A DNA stretch of 64,000 nucleotides from Talpa occidentalis (GCF_014898055.3 NW_023602073.1:88640678-88704677), one strand, 5' to 3'; counted from the stretch's first letter, positions 23,894 through 38,329 are shown. A program made the numbers and translations. The notes: a model not told the origin generated them from the letters alone.

Positions 23894-23923
23894 AAAACAA
23901 ACAAACAAACAAACAAACAAAAC
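23894..23923 (+). repeat. Second (CAAA)n microsatellite
   Basis: About six to seven AAAC units, only about 70 bases from the first array and in the same phase orientation. The DNA between them is not repetitive. Confidence 0.95.
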
Positions 23924-24607
23924 CAACTGCTCTGATACTTTGAAGAGAAAAACTGTCATACATGGACTATCATTGACTTTATTTTCTTCTGAACATGTGA
24001 AATTTTTGTTTGGTTGTGTTAAATGATCTGGAATACAATTATTTAAAGAAAATCTATAAAGAGATGAAAGCTGCTTTTAAAGAGAATGCATCTTCATAAA
24101 TGTATTTTTTGTCATGATTTGAACTGTACTTTGCAAATATCAAGAAAAATCTATTACAAGATTCACAAAAGGTCAAAGCCAACAGCAGAGAGAGAAAGGA
24201 AAGTCCCTGTGTTTCCTGACCCCCACAGTATAAATGTTTTCCTTTAGTGATTTTCAAAATGAGGATGGGGACTAGAAGTATGTGTGTACATAGTTATTTT
24301 CTAAGAAGAGATCACACTTAAATTGACTTTAGATTCTGTGCATCTTTTGTTTCACATTAATACTACTGACAATGGTTTTAAATATCTAGTTGTGTTTATT
24401 ATAGAAGTTCTATAGATCAACTTCAAAGTATCCACAAACTCTTTGAAATGGTCCTAATTTTGTGTGGGTGTGCCTATGTGCATTTTCTGGGCAAAAGACT
24501 ATAGATCCTTTAAAAAGCATTATATAATCTAAAAGGATAAATAACTAATGTATTTCTTTTAAAAAAAGGAATTCAGGTAAAATAGGTTGAAAAGCACTGA
24601 TTTGGAC

Positions 24608-24899
24608 CTGTGCTGTCCAATGCTATAACCACATGCTTACTGAGCATTTGAAATGTACCTATGCAATTGAGGTACAGAATTTTGAATCATTAATTCAAAT
24701 TTAATTACTAAATTAAATTAAAATACTGAAAGCAGTGTTTAACATTTAAAAATACTGTTTCATGTCAAAATAGTATTTTGATGTAATGGAGTAAATGAAG
24801 TATATTATTAAAATGGACCTATTTACTTTTATTAGAATAAGCTACTGGAAATTTAAAACTACTATGTGGTCTCTATCACATTTCACTGGACAGCACTCT
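24608..24899 (+). mobile_element. hAT-Charlie nonautonomous DNA transposon (MER type)
   Basis: Both ends are visible: left TGTGCTGTCCAATG and right CACTGGACAGCACT are inverted repeats of each other with two mismatches. The inside shows ACTGAGCATTTGAAATGTACC and ACTACTATGTGGTCTCTATC, as in the ancient family that begins CTGTGCTGTCCAATA. The next SINE was inserted exactly at its right edge. Confidence 0.72.
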
Positions 24900-24907
24900 T
24901 CTTAGTT

Positions 24908-25197
24908 TTTTTTTTTTGTTTTTTTTTTTAAAGATTTATTTATTTATTTATACAAGCACTGGGTACAGTCAGAAGCGCGAGAGGGTGAGAGAATGCACCA
25001 GAGCCAGAGTGGGGAGCAGAGCAGGCAGAAGGACCAAAGTACACTGCTGAGGGGAGCAGCGGGCGGCAGAAGAGGTCTGCGTGCCATGTGGGACCCTCCT
25101 CCGGTGGCTGGGGAGCAGCCGGGGATTGAACCGGCACTGTAGAGGCTGCGGGCAGCTTCGCAAGCCAGTGCTAACCGCTGCGCCACTGGGGAGGCCC
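24908..25197 (-). mobile_element. tRNA-derived SINE, group Y
   Basis: Full-length copy. Exact 13-bp target duplication ACTCTTCTTAGTT at 24,895-24,907 and 25,198-25,210. Sense orientation relative to PHIP. Confidence 0.96.
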
Positions 25198-25282
25198 ACT
25201 CTTCTTAGTTCTAACAGTTAATTTTAGTGTCAATGTTTATGTAATAAGTCATCATTAATGAGTCATTTAAAATTTCATTTCA

Positions 25283-26699
25283 AGAAGGGAATGGAGGCAT
25301 CATACTCCCAGACTTCAAACTATACTATAAAGCCATAATCATCAAAACTGCATGATATTGGAACAAGAACAGACACACAGAGCAATGGAATCAAATTGAA
25401 AATCCAGAAATAAACCCACAGATTTATGGTCAACTAATCTTTGACAAAGGAGCAAAGACTATGCATTGGAGCAAAGAAAGTTTGTTCAATAAATGGTGCT
25501 GGGAAAACTGGGTTGCTACATGCAAAAGAATGAAGCTTGACTACTACCTCACACCATCCACAAAAATCAACTCAAAATGGATTAAAGAACTAGACATAAG
25601 ACCTGAAACCATAAAATACATAGAAGGAAATATAGGCGAAACACTACGTGATATTCACATCAAAGACATCTTTACAGACACATCACCCAAAGCAGTGATA
25701 GTGAAGGCAAAGATAAACAGCTGGGACTACATCAAATTAAAGAGCTTCTGCACAGCAAAATAGACAATAACAAAAACAAAGAGAAACCCCACCAACTGGG
25801 AGAACATTTTTGCACACAACACTAATGATAAAGGATTGATCACAAAAATCTGCAAAGAGCTGATGAGACTCAACAACAAAGAAAATAATCCAGTCAAAAA
25901 ATGGGCAGAAGAGCTAAAAAGAAACTTCTCTGAAGAGGAAATGCAAATGGCCAACAGGCATATGAAAAAATGTTCAACATCACTTGTCATCAGGGAAATG
26001 CAAATCAAAACTACCATGAGATACCATCTTACACCAGTGAGAATGGCACATATTAAAAAAACTAGCAACAACAAATGTTGGCGAGGGTGTGGAGAAAAAG
26101 GAACTCTTCTGCACTGTTGGTGGGAGTGCAAACTGGTCCAACCACTGTGGAAAGCTGTGTGGAGATTTCTGGACCTACTAAACATAGAGCTTCCATATGA
26201 TCCAGCAATTCCACTCCTAGGTATTTACCCAAAGGACACAGAAACATCAATTCCAAAGAACACCTGCACCCCTATGTTTATAGCAGCACTATTTACAATA
26301 GCTAAGCTTTGGAAACAACCCAAATGCCCAAAAATAGATGACTGGATCAAGAAGATGTGGTACATATATACCATGGAATATTACTCAGCATTCAAAAAAG
26401 ATAAACACATGCAATTTGCAGCAACATGGATGTCGTTGGAAGGGATCATGCTCAGCGAAATAAGCCAGAAAGAAAAAGAAAAATACCGGATGGTCTCACT
26501 CATAGCAGGAATCTAGAAAACTTAAATAAGGGACCAGGAAAATGAATAACTATAAGAAAGTAAAAATCAAAATCAACAAACAACTATGAACCAGAGACAC
26601 TCTATGGGGGGTGGGGGGGGGGGGGGGGAGGGGAGGGATTGGGGTCAAAATAAGGGGGCTGCAATTGTATGGGGAATATAAAAATAAAAATAAAAAAAA
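25283..26699 (+). mobile_element. Young L1, 5'-truncated (copy A)
   Basis: A 1.4-kb L1 tail bracketed by an exact 15-bp duplication TAAAATTTCATTTCA at 25,268-25,282 and 26,700-26,714. It reads the end of ORF2 (from GGIILPDFKLYYKA through [17 protein letters not shown] and [13 protein letters not shown] to [14 protein letters not shown]), stopping at 26,516. The frame is broken only by one TAG at 25,761-25,763. The 3' UTR has a long G-rich run and an A-rich end. Antisense to PHIP; not a host gene. Confidence 0.97.
26604..26640 (+). repeat. Poly-G tract in the L1 3' UTR
   Basis: Runs of 4-15 G separated by single T or A. The polypurine tract is typical of L1 3' UTRs and able to form a G-quadruplex. 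Confidence 0.9.
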
Positions 26700-26714
26700 T
26701 AAAATTTCATTTCA

Positions 26715-27830
26715 TTTCTAAACCATACTGGTACTCTCATATATTTGTATTATTAAAAAATTATAAATCAAACTGGCTGTCAGACCTATCATAATGCTAA
26801 AACCAATTTACTACAAACTTTTGAGTTTTCTGGGGTTTGGGAGTGACAGAAACAAGTCCAATTAACGATTCAAAACTTTGAATTTAGTTCAGACGGAAGC
26901 AAATATATAAATGTAAAATGCTCACATACATAGTAACCTGCTTAATTCTAGCACTAATGTCCATAATATACAAAGTACAAGTGATTAAAAAATGAGTGAA
27001 CACAGTAGTTCAGAATCTACTGTAGATAAACACATGTAATATAGAATAATTCCATCAACATTATTTTAAGTACCACATCAAGCAAGATGTTCTGGGAACA
27101 TAAAGACATTTCAAAATGAGAATTAGGAAAAGGTAAACGGAAATCATCAAACTGGGAAGAAAAAAAGACACTACCCCCCCAAAAAAAGAAGAAAAGGATG
27201 TAATCCAAGGACTTCCATGTGGTTTAGGAAGACTGGAAAATAAAAGGCAGAAAGAAAGTAACAAGGGTTGGGCTTAATGAAGAGTTCCATACAACAGGCA
27301 ATAAATTAAAATGAATTCATGTATTAATTGAAGGCAGGAAATACTTTTAATTCTTTCTCTGGATGTGTGTATAAATGTATATGAGACAGAGAAGTGATCA
27401 GAAAAGAGCACTTTGGCTCAATGTGGAAGATGGACTAGAAAAGGAAGAGAGATGAACTGAGGCAGGGTAGCCAGTTAGCAAACTAGAACAGCCCAGGTAA
27501 GAAATTATGTAGGACTGAATTAAGGCCATGGAAGTGAGAACAGAGGATGAAATGGGTTTCAGAGATTAAGAAGGCAGAAACAATAGAAAGTAAAGACTAT
27601 CAAGTAGATTTGGATGCTTAAGAGAAGGTCAGGATGACATCCTAATTTTAAGCTTATGTAGGTGGTTAATTTCAATGCTGTTAAGAGAATGTTTCAAAGG
27701 AAAAAAAAAATTGAGTGAGGTTTCTAGGGAATACAGTGGAGAAGAAATGGTTTAGATACACTCTAGAAGTAATATTACACAACAACTCATTATATGTACA
27801 TTCATATTATAAGAATAATGCTGCTGCTTC
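26715..27830 (-). other. PHIP intron, nothing recognised
   Basis: AT- and purine-rich intronic DNA. The small ORFs near 27,017-27,264 look random. Confidence 0.5.
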
Positions 27831-27951
27831 TTTTTTTTTTTTTTTTTTTTGGTGGGACCCTCGCTGTTGGCCGGGGATCTAACTGGTGCTGCAGAGGCTG
27901 CAGGCAGCCTCACAACCCAGCGCTCAACCGCTGCGCCACCAGGGGAGGCCC
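27831..27951 (-). mobile_element. Short SINE: tRNA head plus A tail only (group Y)
   Basis: A 20-base T run (the A tail) is joined directly to GGTGGGACCCTCGCTGTTGG and the complete head ending GCCACCAGGGGAGGCCC. The whole central body of about 150 bp is absent. AATAATGCT occurs on both sides (27,814 and 27,952), so it looks like an insertion of an already short RNA. Confidence 0.85.
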
Positions 27952-28552
27952 AATAATGCTTATTCTTAAGTTGTGTGCTGAGAAGCAGTAACTGCTTTAA
28001 CATGTCAAGGGTTGCATTTTATTAGTTACTTCATCTTTCAAACAAAAAACCTCTACAAAGAAAATATGCAGATGAAGTGAAAGTATAACTATAAGGGGTC
28101 AAAAGTTGTATACTAGAATAGAAGTATGGATGTATACAATCTCGATATATTATTTAGTGAAGGTCTGTGTTGAATTTTGTGACATAAAACAATTTTTCTA
28201 CAAAACTGAAAAGTACATTAAATCCAATTTAACAACAATTTCTTAGATGCATTTTTTAGATTTTGATACAATGAAGTTAGGAACTATTTGCCTTCTATCA
28301 TTACAGAATCTAGTCTTTGATTCTAGAATTAGTTTTCATTTCTAGACAGCAGATATTTCAGTGAGAATGCAGTTCGTGTTAAACACAAAGCAGCAAATCA
28401 AAATACAAAAGATATCTCACAAAACTTACCAACTAGCACAGTAAGTATGACTTTTAAATGAGCAGCCTAAATTGATACAAACGCTAATTTCAAGGAAAGC
28501 ATCACCTGTAAGAAGTTATAATGTATCTTGAATGATACAAATAACACCTCAC

Positions 28553-28750
28553 CTTGCTCAATGACAGATGATGATTTTGGAAGAGTGGATGTCTTAGAGA
28601 GTACAGATGATTTCATTTTACGTTTGACTGGTTTTTCCTTTTCCACGTTTTCTTTTGCAGAATTATTCCTAGTGCCATGACTGAAATTGGACTGACCAGG
28701 ACTTGAAAGAGTATTCAAGGTTTTGGAATGTTTCACAGAATTCTCTAGAA
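28553..28750 (-). CDS. PHIP: PHIP coding exon (18th of 19 in window)
   Basis: Fragment residues of about 724-789. Acceptor TGTTTAG; donor CAAG|GTGAGG. The peptide reads [14 protein letters not shown] ... [14 protein letters not shown] ... SSSVIEQ. It is Ser/Lys-rich and probably disordered, linking the bromodomains to the basic tail. Confidence 0.95.
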
Positions 28751-28938
28751 CTAAACACAAAAGATTAAAAGCTAGAGTATCCCATCTAAAAGTAAGTAAG
28801 GGTGGCATTATTTCTAACCTGAATTGCTTAAATTAACAAAGCAAACAAAACAGACTGTTAAATTTCCCTAGGAAATAGGGCATACACAAAAAGAAACTAG
28901 TAATACTTTCAAAACTTCTGGAAATTGTCAAGATTTTT

Positions 28939-29204
28939 GTTTAAGATTTATTCATTTATGCATACAAGAACTGGGGTACAGGCCAGAGGTGCAGGGGGTG
29001 AGAGGATTCACCAGAGACAGAGTGGGGAACAGAACAGACAGATTGACTGAAATACACTGCTGAGGGGAGCAGTGGGCAAGACAGAAGAGGTTTGCTGTGC
29101 CATATGAGTCATTTCCCTGGCTGGGGATCGAACTTGTGCTGTTGAGGCTGCAGACAGCTTCACAGTGCTGTGCTTATTAACCTGCTGCGCCACCAGGAAG
29201 GCTC
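28939..29204 (-). mobile_element. tRNA-derived SINE, group O
   Basis: Full-length copy (TGCATACAAGAACTGGGGTA; head ending GCGCCACCAGGAAGGC). Its flanks are the 18-mer GAAATTGTCAAGATTTTT at 28,921-28,938 and again at 29,205. Confidence 0.95.
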
Positions 29205-29222
29205 GAAATTGTCAAGATTTTT

Positions 29223-29549
29223 TTTTTTTTTTTTTTAGGGTTTTGACCATTTCATTTCATTTTATTATGTATTTATTTTAATTAATTAATTTAATTATTT
29301 ATACAAGCACTGGGTACAGTCAGAAGCGCAGGAGGGTGAGAGAATTCACCAGAGCCAGAGTGGGGAGCAGAGCAGGCAGAAGGACCGAAGTACACTGCTG
29401 AGGGGAGCAGCGGGTGGCAGGAGAGATCTGCGCGCCATGTGGGACCCTCCTCCGGTGGCCAGGGAGCAGCCGGGGATCGAACCGGTGCTGCAGAGGCTGC
29501 GGGCAGCTTCGCAACCCGGCGCTCAACCGCTGTGCCACCGGGGAGGCCC
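29223..29549 (-). mobile_element. tRNA-derived SINE, group Y, with a compound 3' tail
   Basis: The body and head are full length. It is inserted at a duplicate of the same 18-mer, which occurs a third time at 29,550-29,567. In transcript sense its tail is AATAA-rich, then about 22 bases of unique sequence (GAAATGAAATGGTCAAAACC...), then a second run of about 17 A. That layout suggests 3' transduction. Confidence 0.93.
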
Positions 29550-29853
29550 GAAATTGTCAAGATTTTTGATTGGTAAGTCTTGGCAAATTGCTAGCAAATC
29601 AAGGGTACTAGAATTTAAATGCAGGCAGTTTGGATATGAGTTGCCATTTTTGACATTATTTGACACTCCGAACCTCAATTTTCTTTTTTCTTATTAAAAT
29701 CAAAATTTTAAAAAGAGCACAAACATCAAAGCAAGACTAAACAGTGCCAACTGGAATTTACAAAAGTCCAGTGCATTTCATTTTGCAAAGAAAAGCTTAA
29801 ATTAAAAAAGGCATCATATATACTTCAATTTAGAAACTAAAACTGATTCTTAC

Positions 29854-30113
29854 TTGTTTTCCCTGGTATTGCAGATGTATTAGCTTTAGAAATGAAAGTC
29901 TTTGCTGCTGAAGAAGTAGAAGGTTGCTCAGTGGTAACTGGATCTGCAACTACTCGGTTGCTTCTTGTTCGGACTACAGAACTGGATTCAGTTTTACCAT
30001 TTATCTGAGCAGCATTATGCCTCAGTGGTACTGATCGTGTAGGTGTAGAGAATGGAGAGGTAGAGATATCTGGCTTTAGCTGGGGTTTTAAGGTCCTTTT
30101 TTTTCTTTCAGGG
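29854..30113 (-). CDS. PHIP: PHIP coding exon (17th of 19)
   Basis: Fragment residues of about 637-723. Acceptor TTTTACAG|CCCTG; donor ACAA|GTAAGA. The peptide begins [17 protein letters not shown] and includes [29 protein letters not shown] and [14 protein letters not shown]. It is low-complexity Ser/Thr/Pro and basic, without a folded domain. Confidence 0.95.
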
Positions 30114-30546
30114 CTGTAAAAAAATTATATCATTAGTCATTCTCATAGCTCTATGTGGATGAATATAAGTTTTATAATACTTTTGGATTCAATATTTGTA
30201 CTATTATGAAATATGTTAAAATATGAGATTTGTAGTGGATTTCATATGGTTGTGAGCCTTTGAAAAGTGATTATTTAGTGAAGGATCGCTGTAAATGCTA
30301 TAGTTATATGACAGAAAGCATGATGCCATCACTATCCTAATAATGCTGTTTTACTGTAGAGATTTAGCAGTTTGAATTTAAGCACTTACACTAGTATAGC
30401 TTTAGTTAAAAGATTAAAAATCCTCCACATCATAGGAACTTGCATGTCAAATATATCATTCTGCAATATAGGGAATAGTAAAGGAAGCATTAAAAAACAC
30501 CAAGTTCTATAATTTAGATGTCAAAGTTATAGCTCAGTTGATGCTA

Positions 30547-30729
<183 letters not shown>

Positions 30730-30888
30730 CTAGGGCAAGAAAAAAACTGTTCAAATATTCCTCCATGGAAAATACATATTCAGTAAATATCAACATGTAA
30801 TTCAAATATTCTTTTAGCAAAAAATTTTTAGCATTTAAACACTGCTTTTTCCCAATCTCTCATGATGAAGAGTAAAGCTGATGCATAT

Positions 30889-30954
30889 AATTGTATTTAG
30901 ATTAGGAATTTTCTAATTTAGATTAGATTAATTGTATTTAGATTAGGAATTTTC
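30889..30954. repeat. Local 25-bp duplication in a PHIP intron
   Basis: Copies of AATTGTATTTAGATTAGG... at 30,889-30,913 and 30,930-30,954, identical, with 16 related bases between them. Confidence 0.9.
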
Positions 30955-31562
30955 CAAGTTTTGAGATCTTAAAAAGCTTTTCCCACTCCTTTTCAAATGG
31001 CATGTGCAGACTACTAGGCAGATGCCAGTTTGTAAGGACCATGGAACAGTGACCCAGATTAGTTCGTGTGATACCATGTGTACCCTGGGGGGCTGGGGAG
31101 ATGTAAAATCCTACTCGATTTCAGATGGCTCATATACACAAAATTGCTATGAACTCAATCATACTGTAAGTATACTCCTTAAAGGTTGGAAACAGTCTCA
31201 AACTATTGCATATATCATCTCTTTGTGATGTCTTGTCTGGGCAGAGACGTAAAATACTCTGTATTCATTAACGCAGAAAATAGTTGGAAAAGGTAAGCCC
31301 ACATATACCAGGATAATATAAATGTGGTATCTAATCAACCAGAACTACCTTCAATAAAAATAACCATTTCTACACATTAGTGACATCAGCATTATCTCTT
31401 ACGAAGAGAAAAAAAACAAAGGAACAGATTTCTTTATCCACTAGGATACCATTAAAGCATGCCAGAGATGCATTTTTGCCCTAAATTTTAAATAAAATTA
31501 ACATTTATTTAACATACTTTTCTAATAATCTTATTTAATTTGAACAAAAAAAAGAAAATCTA

Positions 31563-31724
<162 letters not shown>

Positions 31725-31954
31725 CTAAGAGAAGGAAAACAGGTGGTGTTATTATTATCATCACTACTACTACAAAGCAGTATTTCTCAGCACAGGGATT
31801 CACATACAATTCCTATGATGAGTGCAAGTCCTTGAACTAATGACCATTCCCTGTTTCCTTCAAGACTTACTTTTTTCCTAAAAATTTATAATTACTTCAT
31901 CCTTTCCCTTTTATTGCAATCAACACAGAATTTTTCTCACTTAAGAAATGTCAG

Positions 31955-32237
31955 GGGCCACCCCAGTGGCGCAGCGGTTGAGCGCTGGGTTGCAAGGCTG
32001 CCCGCAGCCTCTGCAGCGCTGGTTTGATCCCCGTCCGCCAGGAGAGGGTCCCACATGGCGCGCAGACCTCTCCTGCTGCCCACTGCTCCCCTCAGCAGTG
32101 TATTTCATCAGTCTGCCTGCTCTGCTCTCCACTCTGGTTCTGCTGAATTCTCTCACCCTCCCCTGCTTCTGACTGTACCCAGTGCTTGTATAAATAAATC
32201 TTAAAAAAAAAAAAAAGAACTTATTTAAAAAAAAAAA
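31955..32237 (+). mobile_element. tRNA-derived SINE, group Y, with a bipartite tail
   Basis: Full-length copy, antisense to PHIP. Exact 12-bp duplication AAGAAATGTCAG at 31,943-31,954 and 32,238-32,249. The tail is A14, then GAACTTATTT, then a second A run. Confidence 0.95.
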
Positions 32238-32332
32238 AAGAAATGTCAGTTACTTGCCCACCACCTTGGAGACCGGGTAAAAGGTAGAGTTGCGTTGGGA
32301 AGGGGGATTGAGAGATTGAAAAATCAGTTCTA

Positions 32333-33263
32333 ACAAAGAGAAACCCCACCAACTGGGAGAACATTTTTGTACACAACACTAATGATAAAGGATTGATCAC
32401 AAAAATCTGCAAAGAGCTGATGAGACTCAACAACAACAAAGATAATAATCCAGTCAAAAAATGGGCAGAAGAGCTAAAAAGAAACTTCTCTGAAGAGGAA
32501 ATGCAAATGGCCAACAGGCATATGAAAAAATGTTCAACATCACTTGTCATCAGGGAAATGCAAATCAAAACTACCATGAGATACCATCTTACACCAGTGA
32601 GAATGGCACATATTAAAAAAACTAGCAACAACAAATGTTGGCGAGGGTGTGGAGAAAAAGGAACTCTTCTGCACTGTTGGTGGGAGTGCAAACTGGTCCA
32701 ACCTATGGAAAGCTGTGTGGAGATTTCTGGACCTACTAAACATAGAGCTTCCATATGATCCAGCAATTCCACTCCTAGGTATTTACCCAAAGGACACAGA
32801 AACATCAATTCCAAAGAACACCTGCACCCCTATGTTTATAGCAGCACTGTTTACAATAGCTAAGCTTTGGAAACAGCCCAAATGCCCAAAAATAGATGAC
32901 TGGATCAAGAAGATGTGGTACATATATACCATGGAATATTACTCAGCATTCAAAAAAGATAAACACATGCAATTTGCAGCAACATGGATGGCGCTGGAAG
33001 GGATCATGCTCAGCGAAATAAGCCAGAAAGAAAAAGAAAAATACCGCATGGTCTCACTCATAGCAGGAATCTAGAAAACTTAAATAAGGGACCAGGAAAA
33101 TGAATAACTATAAGAAAGTGAAAATCAAAATCAACAAAAATCTATGAACCAGAGACACTTTTGGGGGGGGTGGGTGGAGGGAGGGGAGGGATTGGGGTCA
33201 AAATGGGGGGGTTGAAATTGTATGGGGAATATAAAAATAAAATTTATTATAAAAAAAAAAAAA
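32333..33263 (+). mobile_element. Young L1, 5'-truncated (copy B)
   Basis: 931 bp bracketed by an exact 15-bp duplication GAAAAATCAGTTCTA at 32,318-32,332 and 33,264-33,278. It is nearly identical to the last 0.9 kb of copy A; I see only about a dozen differences. The ORF2 frame is broken by a small deletion at about 32,703 (CCACTGTGG reduced to CCTATGG). Antisense to PHIP. The 3' UTR G-rich tract lies at 33,163-33,196. Confidence 0.97.
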
Positions 33264-33867
33264 GAAAAATCAGTTCTATATCTACAAGTTTTATGTGAAA
33301 ACAAAACAACTCCCAAACTTTATACTACCTACAAACTAAAGGTTCCTGACTCATTGAAACATAATTATATCTTTAAAGTAAGGAGACAAAAACAATAGAA
33401 TTAAGCCCATTCATGTGGTGGCTTGAGTTCTAGTGACCTCAACTTCTGTACAACTGGGAACTTTGTAATAACCAAGAATTATGAATATAAATATCTGTCA
33501 CAAAAACTATGTGCTTCATTCCACAGAAATGAGATCAACCAGTCTTCATCTAGTCACTTGTATATAAAATAAGGCGACAGATTAGAAGCAACAGGCAAGT
33601 GAAAGCAGAAAAACAACAGAATACTATAAAATTACCCAATGTCATCTGTTAGAGGGGAAGAATATTACACCTTTTCCATAGCCCCTAAGTATTTATACTT
33701 TTCAAAAAATAACCTGACTTATCAACATCAAATTTAAATTATCAAATGTCTGATTATTGCCTTTTACACACATGAATAGTTTCATTTTTCTGATCTGTAT
33801 GCCTTTCATTTCCTTTTCTTGTTATACTGTATTTGCCAGAATTTGCAGTACTGTATTGAAAGTAGCA

Positions 33868-34390
33868 GTGACACTACTAGGAATCACTCCAAAGGACACA
33901 AAAATACTAATTCAAAAGAAAACCTGCATTCCTATGTTTACTGCAGTGCTATCTACAATAGCTAAGATATGTAAACAACTGAAATGTCCTAAAACAAATG
34001 AATGGATCAAGATGTGGTATATAAACACAGTGGAATACTACTCAGTGATCAAAAAAAGATAAACTCATGCCATTTGCAGCAACATGGATGGAGACAGAAG
34101 GGATTACACTAAGCAAAATAAGTAAGAAGGAAAAAAGAAAAAATATTGAATGGTTTCACTTATAGTTGGAACATAGGAAAACTGAACGAGTCATGAAAAA
34201 GAGAAACTTGGAAGCTGACCATAGATTTGAGGCAAACAGCAAGGACAGGACAGGAAGAGGGGTCTAAAGAAGGGAGGAAAGAGCCCAAGGAATTAGGGTA
34301 ATGGCTCAGAAGTGCTATGATGGTGGGAGACTCGTAGGAACTACACCTGAAGGGAGAATAATGATGTAAGAAAAAAAAACAGTGAGAGTA
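33868..34390 (+). mobile_element. Old L1 3' fragment
   Basis: Diverged L1 ORF2 end: GGAATCACTCCAAAGGACAC, ACCTGCATTCCTATGTTTAC, GAATGGATCAAGATGTGG, TGGAATACTACTCAGTGATC and GCAACATGGATGGAGACAG, then a 3' UTR-like purine-rich part. Much older than copies A and B. Confidence 0.85.
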
Positions 34391-34614
34391 AATAGACAAC
34401 CTTGCCTTATACCTGAACTCAGGTAGAAAACATCATGTTTCTCATCATTAAGCATAATGTCAGCTGCAGTTAAGTTTTAAATAAATATTCTTCATCCAGT
34501 TATGAAATCTCCCTTTATTTCTAGTTATTAAATTATGTTATATGTATATTTGGTATCCATTCATCACTAGGCCAATACATTACCATTATATTTTATTCTT
34601 TTCTCTATTCTTAA

Positions 34615-35010
34615 TGCTCTGGCATTTCAGGTACCTTACAGAACTGAGGAACTGACCTTCAGAGGGCCAGCCAATTGTTAAAGATAGCTAAGGGTTCCAC
34701 AAAGGACATGTATTTCATATGAAAACCAACCACCTCCTCTCTCTCACAAACCAAACCAGTATTTCCTCCACCCTGGATCATTCCAGAGTCAGGTACCAGA
34801 TAACCAGAAACCAACCATATTCCCCAAAGGCAACTGGTATTATTCAAATTTGTTATTACCATACTATATTATCCTCTGCCTTGCCTTTCTCAGGGACACT
34901 CCAATAAATGCTCTGGCTCAAGCTTTTCCCTTGCTGTCTCCTGATCAAATCCTGATGCTTCCTTTCTAACTTTGTACTATTCAGCTGACCCCTCTTTGGG
35001 ACCTGTGAAT
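34615..35010 (+). mobile_element. Possible old LTR (ERV1-like)
   Basis: CTCCAATAAATGCTCTGGCT followed by pyrimidine-rich TTTTCCCTTGCTGTCTCCTG and CTCTTTGGGACCTGTGAATA resembles an LTR R/U5 region. The ends and target duplication are not clear. Confidence 0.4.
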
Positions 35011-37246
<2,236 letters not shown>

Positions 37247-37302
37247 CTAAAATAAAAATATTCAAGTATTTCATTAAAACCTGCACGGTAGAATTTGTAT
37301 TT

Positions 37303-37560
37303 ATTTTTTAAAGATTTATTTATTTATACATACAAGAACTGGGGTACAAGCCAGAGGTGGGAGGCGGGGGTGAGAGGAATCACCAGAGACAGAGTGGGAA
37401 ACAGAACAGAGGATCTACTGAAATACACTGCTGAGGGGAGCAGCAGGCAAGACACGAGAGGTCTGCTGGGCCATATGGGTTGCCTCCCTGGCTGAGGATC
37501 AAATTTGTGTTGCATGGCTTCAGATAGCTTCACAGTGCTGAGACTTAACCCCTTGGGACA
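37303..37560 (-). mobile_element. tRNA-derived SINE, group O
   Basis: Diverged copy 57 bases upstream of a PHIP exon (in transcript sense, in the preceding intron). TACATACAAGAACTGGGGTA tail; the head ends CTTAACCCCTTGGGACACAC, so the last bases are damaged. Confidence 0.9.
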
Positions 37561-37709
37561 CACTCCTATAATTTATATTTTTAATGCTGTCTCAGATAAA
37601 TAGATAATTTACAGTACTTCAAATAAAAGAAAGCATCATATGCCTAGTTCCGAAAACCATGCACATGTGATAGACTAAAGTACTTTTGCTAAGTCAAAAA
37701 TTATATTAC

Positions 37710-37760
37710 CTTCCTTTTTCGGGTAGAAGTTCCTGGCACATCAGCATCTTTCTCTTCTTC
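37710..37760 (-). CDS. PHIP: PHIP coding exon (13th of 19), 51 bp
   Basis: Fragment residues 465-481, phase 0 at both ends. Acceptor TGCTTCAAAG; donor AGGAAG|GTAATA. Peptide EEEKDADVPGTSTRKRK: a charged linker between the bromodomains. Because it is 17 whole codons, skipping would keep the frame. Confidence 0.95.
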
Positions 37761-38054
37761 CTTTGAAGCAAAAATTTATCAGATTTCATTATATTCTGTA
37801 GGTGTTTAAATATGAATCATCATCTTACAATTTGGAAAACCCTTAATGTATATGTCTGAATACTACAGGCTCATTTAAGTATCCTCCCATCCCTTACAAT
37901 TTAACAAATTTAGAAAATATAACAAGAAAAATTTGAAATTTTTCTTTTGAAGTGAACTTCAGCATTAATTTAAACAAAAAAAACTTTTATCTGAAAAAGT
38001 CTATTTTTTATATACAGAATACAACCAATGTGGCAATAATGAAATATTAAGTAC

Positions 38055-38124
38055 CTCAGAGTCAGACAGAACTTTCTTCTTCATTGAATTGTAGAGTGGA
38101 ATTATATTATAACAAGTCTGATCC
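38055..38124 (-). CDS. PHIP: PHIP coding exon (12th of 19), end of bromodomain 1
   Basis: Fragment residues of about 441-464. Acceptor TTGTTTAG; donor TCTGAG|GTACTT. Peptide [17 protein letters not shown] then VLSDSE: the exit from the last bromodomain 1 helix into an acidic linker. Confidence 0.95.
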
Positions 38125-38329
38125 CTAAACAAGGAAATGTTAGCATATTATTATTAATATGAATATTTTTCCTTTGTATCTGTGAATAAAGCCATATTTT
38201 AAGATAAAATTAAAAATAAAAGGCTTTCTTCTTCCATTCATACCAAAACCTTAAGCAAAGACATCTGACTCTACACCCTCCACTCTAGGTAGAGCTTCTA
38301 CTACATGCCCTATCTCATTACCACAAAAT

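Noticed and set aside
23792..23923. CRISPR-like spaced repeats
   Set aside because: Two CAAA microsatellites with unrelated DNA between them in a mammalian intron; no repeat-spacer structure.
25461..26516. ORFs with reverse-transcriptase-like C-terminal sequence
   Set aside because: They are the ORF2 end of a 5'-truncated L1 with target duplications, not a host gene; the same holds at 32,393-33,074.
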